In this document: one piece after another, positions 8,524 through 14,747 of the stretch
Numbering within the stretch: position 1 is the stretch's first letter
Layout of the letters: each line of letters opens with the position of its first letter
Source: an uncultured Methylobacillus sp.
Lineage (GTDB): Bacteria; Pseudomonadota; Gammaproteobacteria; Burkholderiales; Methylophilaceae
Assembly (NCBI GenBank): GCA_946478965.1
Contig: CAMLDQ010000036.1
Location: 1-19,487, forward strand
DNA: 19,487 nucleotides
Reading direction: 5' to 3'
Notes under the pieces: generated by a model
Seen by the model: only the letters and a program-made list of their open reading frames with translations
What the model was told of the DNA's origin: nothing
Database searches by the model: none
Program-made: the position numbers and the translations under genes

Positions 8524-10167
8524 ATGTCCCGATTGACCGATTCTGCCACCTGGCAACAATTGGCCGCGCATCAGCGCGAAGTTGCCAAGCTACACATGCG
8601 CGATCTGTTCGCGTCCGATTCAGCACGATTCGAGAAGTTCTCCCTTAAATTCAACGACATCCTCCTGGATTTTTCCAAGAACCTCATTACCGACGAGACC
8701 TTGCCTCAGCTGTTCGCACTGGCGCGCGAGCGCCGGGTGGCGGAATGGCGCGATAGGATGTTCTCCGGCGAGAAAATCAACATCACCGAAAACCGCGCCG
8801 TGCTGCATACGGCGCTGCGCAACCGCAGCAATCGCCCGATTCCGGTAGATGGCAAGGATGTCATGCCGGAGGTCAATCGCGTGCTGGAACAGATTCGCGA
8901 CTTCACTGAACGCGTACGTCATGGCGTATGGCGCGGCTACACCGGCAAGCCCATTACCGACGTCGTCAATATCGGCATCGGCGGCTCCGACCTGGGTCCA
9001 TTCATGGTGTGTTCGGCGCTCAAATCCTACAGCCGCCCCGACTTGCGCGCCCATTTCGTTTCCAATATCGATGGCGCACATCTCGGCATGACGCTGCAGA
9101 AATGCAACCCGGAAACGACCCTGTTCATCGTCGCCTCGAAAACCTTCACCACGCAGGAAACCCTGACCAACGCGCACTCTGCGCGCGACTGGTTTCTTGA
9201 GCGCGCCAAGGACGTATCGCACGTCGCCAAGCATTTCGTGGCCATTTCCACCAATGCCGCCGAAGTCGCGAAGTTCGGTATCGATACCGCCAACATGTTC
9301 GAATTCTGGGACTGGGTCGGCGGACGCTACTCCCTCTGGTCAGCCATCGGCCTATCGATCGCGCTGCACGTCGGCATGGACAACTTCGAAGCCCTGTTGC
9401 AAGGCGCTTACGAAATGGACGAGCACTTTCGCTCGGCCCCGCTGGAACAGAATCTTCCGGTCGTGATGGGCCTGCTGGGCATCTGGTACAACAACTTCTT
9501 CGGTGCGCAAACGCATGCGCTGCTGCCTTACGACCAGTCGCTGGCACGCTTCCCGGCCTACTTCCAGCAAGGCGACATGGAGAGCAACGGCAAGTTTGTC
9601 GACCGTGAAGGGCATCGCGTCGACTACAACACCGGGCCGATCATCTGGGGAGAACCCGGCACCAACGGCCAGCATGCCTTTTACCAGTTGATCCATCAAG
9701 GCACCCGCCTCATTCCGTGCGACTTCATCATGCCGATGAAAACGCATTACCCAATGGGAGAGCATCACAAGATCCTGTTCTCGAACTTCTTCGCCCAGAC
9801 CAAGGCACTGATGCTCGGCAAGACCGAGGCCGAAGCGCGCGAGGAACTGGTCGCGGCCGGTTATAGCGGCGAGGCGCTGGAGAAACTGCTGCCGCACAAG
9901 ATGTTCGAAGGCAATCATCCGACCAATTCCATCCTGTTCCGCAAGCTTGACCCGAAAACCCTCGGTGCGCTGATCGCCCTCTACGAACACAAGATTTTTG
10001 TGCAAGGCATCATCTGGGATATCAATTCGTTTGACCAATGGGGAGTGGAGCTCGGCAAGCAGCTGGCCCAGAAAATCCTGCCGGAACTGGCCGACGCCAC
10101 CCCGGTAGATGGGCACGACGCCTCGACCAACGGCCTGATCAACTACTACAAGTCGTCCTGCTTCTGA
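8524..10167 (+). CDS. pgi: Glucose-6-phosphate isomerase
   Basis: 547 aa cytoplasmic enzyme interconverting glucose-6-phosphate and fructose-6-phosphate. The phosphate-binding segment [11 protein letters not shown] is present, as is the long conserved block [19 protein letters not shown]. Active-site residues align with E. coli at a constant offset of two: Glu353 in DMESNGK, His384 in TNGQH and Lys512 in ELGKQLA. The length is normal and the C-terminus [10 protein letters not shown] is typical. It follows glgB by 30 bases with no terminator between, so it probably shares the glgB transcript. This connects glycogen turnover and the ROK kinase product to glycolysis. Its TGA stop abuts or overlaps the start of the MEKHLA reading frame. 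The Shine-Dalgarno before the ATG at 8524 is poor, suggesting modest or coupled initiation. Confidence 0.97.
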   Translation: MSRLTDSATWQQLAAHQREVAKLHMRDLFASDSARFEKFSLKFNDILLDFSKNLITDETLPQLFALARERRVAEWRDRMFSGEKINITENRAVLHTALRNRSNRPIPVDGKDVMPEVNRVLEQIRDFTERVRHGVWRGYTGKPITDVVNIGIGGSDLGPFMVCSALKSYSRPDLRAHFVSNIDGAHLGMTLQKCNPETTLFIVASKTFTTQETLTNAHSARDWFLERAKDVSHVAKHFVAISTNAAEVAKFGIDTANMFEFWDWVGGRYSLWSAIGLSIALHVGMDNFEALLQGAYEMDEHFRSAPLEQNLPVVMGLLGIWYNNFFGAQTHALLPYDQSLARFPAYFQQGDMESNGKFVDREGHRVDYNTGPIIWGEPGTNGQHAFYQLIHQGTRLIPCDFIMPMKTHYPMGEHHKILFSNFFAQTKALMLGKTEAEAREELVAAGYSGEALEKLLPHKMFEGNHPTNSILFRKLDPKTLGALIALYEHKIFVQGIIWDINSFDQWGVELGKQLAQKILPELADATPVDGHDASTNGLINYYKSSCF

Positions 10168-10628
10168 TCTCTCCAGACTTTCTGCGCCGGCATGTCAAAC
10201 TGCTGTGCGACAACTATCTGCACTGGACCGGGCGAGAACTGCTCGCCCGGAGTGTGGATGATCATGACACGGCTCACCTGATGGAAAGCGCGCCGTTCGC
10301 TATCGTTTCGCACGGTACGCAAGCCGACCCCATCTTCAACTATGCCAACACGGCGGCCCTGCGCCTGTTCGAGATGACCTGGGAACAGTTTACCGCCCTG
10401 CCCTCGCGTCTCTCTGCCGAAGTCATGCTGCAACAGGACCGGGAACAATTATTGGAAAAAGTAGCCCGTAATGGCTATGTGGATGGCTATAGCGGCGTCC
10501 GTATCTCGGGGACCGGCAGGCGCTTTCTTATCCGCAACGCCACCATCTGGAACCTCCTGGACGAGCACGGCCAGCCTTACGGACAAGCCGCGCTACTGCC
10601 GGAGTGGCAACCCCTTGCTGAGGAATGA
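10167..10628 (+). CDS. MEKHLA-domain (PAS-like) protein, start codon uncertain
   Basis: About 153 aa, recognised by the MEKHLA-domain pattern: APFAIVSHGTQADPIFNYAN, then LRLFEMTWEQFTALPSR, YSGVRISGTGRRF and IRNATIWNLLDEHGQPYGQA. The domain is PAS-like. Its molecular function in bacteria is not established, so I assign none. Homology appears to begin right after the pgi stop (SPDFLRRHVKLLCDNY, WTGREL), but no ATG, GTG or TTG lies there. The frame offers CTG at 10164 or ATC at 10167, the latter overlapping the pgi TGA as TGATC. Downstream alternatives are GTG 10254 and ATG 10281, which would remove the conserved N-terminal helix. An ATG at 10038 would put a long, unlikely segment inside pgi. 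Translation coupled to pgi from a non-standard start is my best reading. The coordinate given is approximate. Confidence 0.75.
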   Translation: MSPDFLRRHVKLLCDNYLHWTGRELLARSVDDHDTAHLMESAPFAIVSHGTQADPIFNYANTAALRLFEMTWEQFTALPSRLSAEVMLQQDREQLLEKVARNGYVDGYSGVRISGTGRRFLIRNATIWNLLDEHGQPYGQAALLPEWQPLAEE

Positions 10629-10642
10629 ATGAACAGGTTCCG

Positions 10643-11341
10643 CTAGGCGGGGACGGTATCGGCCGCAGCATCGAGGAATACGTCCACCCCCGCACTCGGC
10701 CTGATCGCAGCCACGGGCACAGGCGCCGCTTCCCGCCATTCGGCAACAGCCTCACGTTTACCTGCGCCAGTCACCAGGAAAATCACGCGCCGCGCGTTGG
10801 ATAACCGGCTTGCAGACAAGGAAACGCGGTCCGCCGGCGGCTTGGGCGCATTGCGCACCGGAATTGCCGGCGTGGGAGGCACGGATTCCCACACATGACC
10901 GGGAAACAGGCTGGCAGTATGTGCATCCTCCCCCATCCCCAACAGAACCAGATCGAACGCACCGACATCGGCTAGCAGCTGGCTATAACGTTGCGCGGAC
11001 TCGACCGGCCCGAGCTCAGCCGACATCGAGTGGATATTTGGCCGCGGGATAGGCACATGGTTGAGCAGGCTTTCGTCCGCCATACGGCTGTTGCGTTCAG
11101 CATGCTCAGGCGGCAGGCAGCGCTCATCGCCGAAATACACCTGCCATTTGCTCCAGTCCGTCTGGGCAGTGCGCAGCAGGCGGTAGACATCGTGCGGGGT
11201 TGAACCGCCAGCCAACACGATTGAAAATTCACCGCGCTCGGCGATGGCGCGGTTGGCGGTCTCGACAATGGCCGCACAGGCCATCTGCCGCAACTGGTTC
11301 ATATCCTGGAAAACATGCCACTGAATCTGCTGCAACTGCAT
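10643..11341 (-). CDS. pgl: 6-phosphogluconolactonase
   Basis: 232 aa enzyme of the glucosamine/galactosamine-6-phosphate isomerase-like superfamily, DevB/Pgl type. It hydrolyses 6-phosphogluconolactone to 6-phosphogluconate in the oxidative pentose phosphate or Entner-Doudoroff route. The diagnostic motifs are SIVLAGGSTP (residues about 40-49), VYFGDERCLPPEH (about 68-80) and the catalytic-region LGMGEDAHTASLFPG. Length is typical. The ATG at 11341 has AAAGG (11350-11354) at good spacing. It is the last gene of the rluC operon, 41 bases after the S49 peptidase gene. Neither zwf nor gnd is nearby, so its partner enzymes must be elsewhere. It converges with the MEKHLA gene with only 14 bases between the stops and no terminator visible. 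Confidence 0.93.
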   Translation of the reverse strand: MQLQQIQWHVFQDMNQLRQMACAAIVETANRAIAERGEFSIVLAGGSTPHDVYRLLRTAQTDWSKWQVYFGDERCLPPEHAERNSRMADESLLNHVPIPRPNIHSMSAELGPVESAQRYSQLLADVGAFDLVLLGMGEDAHTASLFPGHVWESVPPTPAIPVRNAPKPPADRVSLSASRLSNARRVIFLVTGAGKREAVAEWREAAPVPVAAIRPSAGVDVFLDAAADTVPA

Positions 11342-11349
11342 AAAACAAA

Positions 11350-11369
11350 CCTTTGAATTGAAATCAAAG
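11350..11369 (-). promoter_or_regulatory. Hairpin overlapping the pgl ribosome-binding site
   Basis: CTTTGA (11351-11356) and TCAAAG (11364-11369) form a 6-bp stem with a 7-base loop in the pgl leader. The Shine-Dalgarno AAAGG (11350-11354) falls largely inside the stem. In the mRNA this could lower pgl initiation until upstream translation of the peptidase gene, or temperature, opens it. The stem is short and A/U-rich, so the effect is speculative. Confidence 0.3.
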
Positions 11370-11382
11370 CTGCACCAAAAAC

Positions 11383-12306
11383 TTAATGCAGCTTGAACGA
11401 AGCCCCTGCCAGGGTATTGGCCATCGAAGCACCGAAACGCTTGGCAAAACGGTCGGCCAAACCTTCGCGCGTGGTGAAATCCACAATGTTTTCTTCCTTG
11501 ATGATTTCGCGCGCAACGTAATCGGAATTGCCCAGGCCATCCGCAAGGCCCAGTTCAACGCTGCGGGCACCCGTCCAGAACAGGCCGCTGAACATTTCGG
11601 GCGTTTCCTTCAGGCGCTTGCCGCGCCCCTCGCGTACGACCTGGATAAACTGTTGGTGAATCTCATCCAGCATCGATTGCGCAAACGCCTGGTGCTTGGG
11701 ATTGACGGGAGAAAACGGATCCAGCATCGCCTTGTTTTCGCCGGCCGTCAGCACGCGGCGCTCGACCCCGAGCTTCTGCATGGTTCCGGTAAAGCCGAAA
11801 CCGTCCATGATGACGCCAATGGAACCCACGATACTGGCCTTGTCGACATAAATCTTGTCCGCGGCAACGGCAATGTAGTACCCGCCCGAGGCGCAGATAT
11901 CCTCGACCACCGCATACACGGGAATATTGGGGTGCAATTTGCGCTGGCGCCGGATTTCCTCGTTGATGATGCCGGCTTGTACCGGGCTGCCGCCGGGGCT
12001 GTTGATACGCAGGATGATGCCCTTGGTGCTCTTGTCCTCGAACGCGGATTGCAGGCTGGCAATGGTGTCGTCCGCGGTCACATCGTTTTCGGCGCCGATC
12101 TCGCCACGAATATCGATCAGCGCTGTATGGCTGCCGATGGCCTTGCTCGGCCCGATCCAGTCGAGCGCGATGAACAGGAGCGCGAACAGGTAGACGAAGG
12201 TCAGCGTCTTGAAGAAAATACCCCAGTGCCGGCTGCGCCGTTGCTCCTGCATTGCAGCGAAGGCAAGTTTTTCCAGCGTCTGGCGTTCCCAGTTTTGTTC
12301 ACTCAT
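11383..12306 (-). CDS. Membrane-anchored S49 family signal peptide peptidase (SppA-like)
   Basis: 307 aa short-form SppA. A cytoplasmic N-terminal stretch of about 27 residues precedes one hydrophobic segment (about 29-51, ending ALDWIG). The S49 protease domain then faces the periplasm. The catalytic Ser140 lies in DICASGGYY and the general-base Lys192 in AGENKAMLDPFSP. Their 52-residue spacing equals that of B. subtilis SppA (Ser147/Lys199). INSPGGSP and SIGVIMD are further family motifs. Expected role: degradation of cleaved signal peptides or misfolded membrane proteins. It begins one base after the Rieske gene stop (TGA-T-ATG), implying translational coupling. Single-domain enzymes of this length work as oligomers in characterised homologues. 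Confidence 0.93.
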   Translation of the reverse strand: MSEQNWERQTLEKLAFAAMQEQRRSRHWGIFFKTLTFVYLFALLFIALDWIGPSKAIGSHTALIDIRGEIGAENDVTADDTIASLQSAFEDKSTKGIILRINSPGGSPVQAGIINEEIRRQRKLHPNIPVYAVVEDICASGGYYIAVAADKIYVDKASIVGSIGVIMDGFGFTGTMQKLGVERRVLTAGENKAMLDPFSPVNPKHQAFAQSMLDEIHQQFIQVVREGRGKRLKETPEMFSGLFWTGARSVELGLADGLGNSDYVAREIIKEENIVDFTTREGLADRFAKRFGASMANTLAGASFKLH

Positions 12307-12307
12307 A

Positions 12308-12658
12308 TCAGTCTTTCAGAATCAAATAGATGTTGCCATCGCGCTCTTCCACCTGCAACGGCTGTAGTGCCCGCCCTTTGCACGGCCCCATCACGCAGCG
12401 GCCGGTCATCGGCTCATAGTGTGCACCGTGCGTGGAGCACAGCAGGTAATGCCCGGTCAGGTCGAAAAAATCGCCTTCCTGCCAATCCAGTTCCACGGAA
12501 ACATGCGCGCACTGGTTGATGAAAGCATATGGCCTGCCGCCGTAACGCACGACGAAGCCTGTCACGCGCTCCCCATACTCCGGCAGCGCAAAACGGACGC
12601 CACGAGACTGTTCGATCAGCTCCGCAGCGGCACAGATCAGGCGTTGATTATCAGCCAT
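12308..12658 (-). CDS. Rieske [2Fe-2S] ferredoxin-like protein
   Basis: 116 aa, a stand-alone Rieske domain. The cluster ligands are complete: Cys50 and His52 in CAH, Cys74 and His77 in CSTH, followed by the family-typical proline-containing turn (MTGRCVMGPCKGRALQP). There is no signal peptide or Tat motif, so it is cytoplasmic and resembles the ferredoxin components of dioxygenases or the NirD-like small proteins. Its electron partner is unknown. No oxygenase or reductase is near. Its start overlaps the HAD phosphatase gene by 22 bases and its stop is one base from the peptidase gene, so it is tightly coupled in the operon. The cellular role cannot be inferred from the window. Confidence 0.9.
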   Translation of the reverse strand: MADNQRLICAAAELIEQSRGVRFALPEYGERVTGFVVRYGGRPYAFINQCAHVSVELDWQEGDFFDLTGHYLLCSTHGAHYEPMTGRCVMGPCKGRALQPLQVEERDGNIYLILKD

Positions 12659-13293
12659 TGGTGCAGTTTAGTAAAACGTTCGAAATGGGCCAGCGGGGTA
12701 TGCGGCAGCAGAGCTTCCAGAGGCTGTGCGCCGTACGATACGGCAAGACTGCGGACGCCGGCATTCTGCGCCATCTGCAGGTCGTAGGAAGTATCGCCTA
12801 TCATTAATGTGCGCTCCGGCTCCACGGCCAGTTCATCCATCAGTTCCTGCAGCATCTGCGGATGTGGCTTGGAAAAGCACTCGTCGGCACAACGGCTGGC
12901 GATGAAATGCGGCTCCAGTTCGGTCGCCCGCATTGCCCGATCCAGGCCGCGCCGCGTCTTGCCCGTTGCAACCGAAAGCATGAAACCGCTTTCCGACAGC
13001 TCGTGAATTGCTTCCGTAACGCCTTCGAACAAGGGAATGCCATGATCCCGCACATGGAAATGGTAGCGGTAACGCTCTGCCAGGAACTGTATCTGCGCTT
13101 CGCTCACCTCCTGGAACAGAGTGGCAATCGCCGCATTCAGCTCCAGCCCGATAATTCCGCGTGCAGCCGCCTCGGCAGGAACCGGCAACTGCGCATCTTC
13201 GGCGGCAGACTGGATGGATTCGACAATAGCTCGGGTGGAATCGACCAGGGTACCGTCCCAGTCGAACACGATTAAATCAAATTGCTTGGGCAT
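12637..13293 (-). CDS. HAD-superfamily hydrolase, phosphoglycolate phosphatase-like
   Basis: 218 aa. HAD motif I is FDWDGTLVDS with nucleophile Asp11 and Asp13. Motif II is SVATGK (Thr110), motif III is the SKPHP lysine (Lys142), and motif IV is IGDTSYD (Asp167, Asp171). The helical insertion after motif I (about 18-90) makes it a subclass I, Gph/PGMB-like enzyme. A small phosphate monoester such as phosphoglycolate is the likely substrate, but the substrate is not defined by motifs. The ATG at 13293 overlaps the end of rluC by 17 bases with no good Shine-Dalgarno, so translation is likely coupled. This phosphatase beside rluC is a common proteobacterial arrangement. Confidence 0.9.
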   Translation of the reverse strand: MPKQFDLIVFDWDGTLVDSTRAIVESIQSAAEDAQLPVPAEAAARGIIGLELNAAIATLFQEVSEAQIQFLAERYRYHFHVRDHGIPLFEGVTEAIHELSESGFMLSVATGKTRRGLDRAMRATELEPHFIASRCADECFSKPHPQMLQELMDELAVEPERTLMIGDTSYDLQMAQNAGVRSLAVSYGAQPLEALLPHTPLAHFERFTKLHQWLIINA

Positions 13294-14242
13294 GCGCGGA
13301 GTTGTTTTGCAGAAGTTTCAAAAAATGGGCAAGCTCTTTCGGTAGCGGAGCCGCCAGCTTCAACGGCTCGCCGGTCAAAGGATGGCGTATCCCGGTCTCG
13401 GCAGAGTGCAGGAACATGCGTTTCAGGCCTCGCTTCTGCAGCATCTTGTTGTGCGCATAATCGCCGTACTTGTCGTCGCCGGCAATGGGAAACCCCAGAT
13501 GCTGCAACTGCACGCGCAACTGGTGCGTGCGGCCGGTAATCAGCTGTGCTTCCAGCAGCGTGAATTCGCCAAAGCGCTCGCGCAGATGGAACACCGTTTC
13601 GGACGGCTGGCCGTCATCGTCCACGCTGACACGCCGCTCGCCACTCTCAAGGGTGTATTTTTTCAGAGGCAGTTTCACGCGCCGCTTCTGGTCTTTCCAG
13701 TCACCGCAGACCAGCATCAGATAACGTTTTTCCAGCTGGTTGCTGCGAATGGCCTCATGCAGCGCGACCAGGGCACTGCGTCTTTTCGCCAGCAGCAACA
13801 CACCAGAAGTCTCGCGATCCAGCCGGTGCACCAATTCCAGGAACTTGGCCTGCGGCCGCTCCAGCCGCATCTGTTCGATCACGCCGCGGCTGATCCCGCT
13901 GCCGCCGTGAACGGCCAGACCCGCCGGCTTGTCGATCACCAGCAAGGCATCGTCCTCATACAGGATATGACCCTCAAAGCGCGAAGTGGCGGGGGCAGCC
14001 GGAGTTTGTGCAGGGGCTGCAACCCGGACCGGCGGAATGCGTACCACATCCCCCAGGGCAAGTCGGCATGTTGCATCGACGCGCTTGCTGTTCACGCGCA
14101 CTTCGCCGCTGCGCAGGATGCGGTACAGGTGGCTTTTCGGCACGCCTTTCAGGTGTCGCGCGAGAAAGTTGTCGATCCGCTGCCCTTCCGCACTCTCGTC
14201 CACGGTTACCATACACACAGCCGCTTTGCTTAAATCATTCAT
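13277..14242 (-). CDS. rluC: 23S rRNA pseudouridine synthase, RluC/RluD family
   Basis: 321 aa. An N-terminal S4 RNA-binding domain (about 20-75, QRIDNFLARHLKGVPKS and ILRSGEVRVN) is joined by an Ala/Pro linker (about 75-87) to the pseudouridine synthase domain. Catalytic Asp142 sits in HRLDRETSG. LITGRTHQLRVQL and FLHS complete the pattern. It probably isomerises uridines of 23S rRNA (955, 2504 and 2580 in E. coli RluC). The RluC assignment over RluD rests on motif style and its divergent position next to rne, as in many proteobacteria. The ATG at 14242 has only a weak AGG upstream. A second in-frame ATG at 14212 is possible, but homologues usually carry the preceding residues. It is the first gene of a five-gene leftward operon. 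Confidence 0.92.
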   Translation of the reverse strand: MNDLSKAAVCMVTVDESAEGQRIDNFLARHLKGVPKSHLYRILRSGEVRVNSKRVDATCRLALGDVVRIPPVRVAAPAQTPAAPATSRFEGHILYEDDALLVIDKPAGLAVHGGSGISRGVIEQMRLERPQAKFLELVHRLDRETSGVLLLAKRRSALVALHEAIRSNQLEKRYLMLVCGDWKDQKRRVKLPLKKYTLESGERRVSVDDDGQPSETVFHLRERFGEFTLLEAQLITGRTHQLRVQLQHLGFPIAGDDKYGDYAHNKMLQKRGLKRMFLHSAETGIRHPLTGEPLKLAAPLPKELAHFLKLLQNNSAHAQAI

Positions 14243-14254
14243 CTGACCTATACT
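14226..14254 (+). promoter_or_regulatory. Candidate sigma-70 promoter for rne
   Basis: TTGCTT (14226-14231) and TATACT (14249-14254) are separated by exactly 17 bp and point towards rne. The -10 matches consensus at 5 of 6 positions and the -35 at 3 of 6. Transcription would begin near 14261, at the 5' edge of a TTGCT/AGCAA hairpin, giving an rne leader of roughly 490 nt. Confidence 0.45.
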
Positions 14255-14276
14255 ATGCCCTTGCTTTTAGTAGCAA
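14247..14276 (-). promoter_or_regulatory. Candidate promoter for the rluC operon
   Basis: On the minus strand TTGCTA (14271-14276) and TATAGG (14247-14252) are spaced 18 bp. The start point would fall almost at the rluC ATG, implying a very short or absent leader, so this call is weak. It overlaps the plus-strand rne promoter candidate, which would make the two divergent transcripts interfere. Confidence 0.25.
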
Positions 14277-14356
14277 AAAGAATTTCTGGTTAATGCCGCT
14301 CACCACATACCTAAGAAGCGGTTTTGAAAATCATCCGAAGGCTTCTCCTCCCCCCT

Positions 14357-14375
14357 GTGCAAAACATGTTTGCAC
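14357..14375. repeat. Perfect 7-bp inverted repeat in the rluC/rne divergent region
   Basis: GTGCAAA (14357-14363) and TTTGCAC (14369-14375) flank ACATG. It could be an operator dyad for a dimeric regulator or a leader hairpin in rne mRNA. It follows a pyrimidine-rich run (14343-14356). No T-run follows, so it is not a terminator. Confidence 0.5.
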
Positions 14376-14716
14376 CAGCGACGAGCGGGAGATGAATTCG
14401 GATCAAGTTGCGCTCTAAGCTGCCGCGCACTGGATAGGCTAAAGTGCCGCGCGGCGGGAAACAGAATCTGACGGAATTGTAATCGAAAAGACGGCCTGAC
14501 CGGATAGAAAACCGCACCCGATACTGAAGTTATACGTTAACACTTAAAATTAACGGCTTGATTTAAAGTAGAATTACGCTAGGAAGAATGCAGAAGAATT
14601 GCACTGCGAGCTTCCCGATGCACAATTCGTGTGCGCCACCCTACGGTTGTCCCTGAACCTCGACACCGCCACATTCCCTTTCCCCCTAGCCGCCTCACCG
14701 CGGCCAGCCATGCACG

Positions 14717-14734
14717 CCCGCTAACGAGCGCGGG
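14717..14734 (+). promoter_or_regulatory. rne ribosome-binding site and possible masking stem
   Basis: GGGAGAAGA (14732-14740) precedes the rne ATG at 14748 and decides this start. Its first bases (GCGGG, 14730-14734) can pair with CCCGC (14717-14721) around an 8-base loop, so the ribosome site may be partly masked. Confidence 0.4.
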
Positions 14735-14747
14735 AGAAGAATTACAA

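Larger units (their letters stand above)
14243..14747. other. 505-bp non-coding region between rluC and rne, probable rne leader
   Basis: No convincing gene lies here; the short open frames have no recognisable content. It contains several inverted repeats: TTGCT/AGCAA (14261-14276), AGAAGC/GCTTCT (14314-14346), GTGCAAA/TTTGCAC (14357-14375), a GC-rich imperfect stem around 14422-14453, and CCCGC/GCGGG (14717-14734) against the Shine-Dalgarno. A more AT-rich stretch at 14520-14580 contains a possible second promoter (TTAAAA at 14544, TAGAAT at 14569, 19-bp spacing). A long structured leader is the hallmark of autoregulated rne in enteric bacteria. I do not see the specific enteric element here. 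Confidence 0.5.

Noticed and set aside
14631..14747. 39-residue extension of RNase E
   Set aside because: The residues are unlike any RNase E N-terminus. MKRMLFNATQ at 14748 is the family start with a ribosome-binding site.
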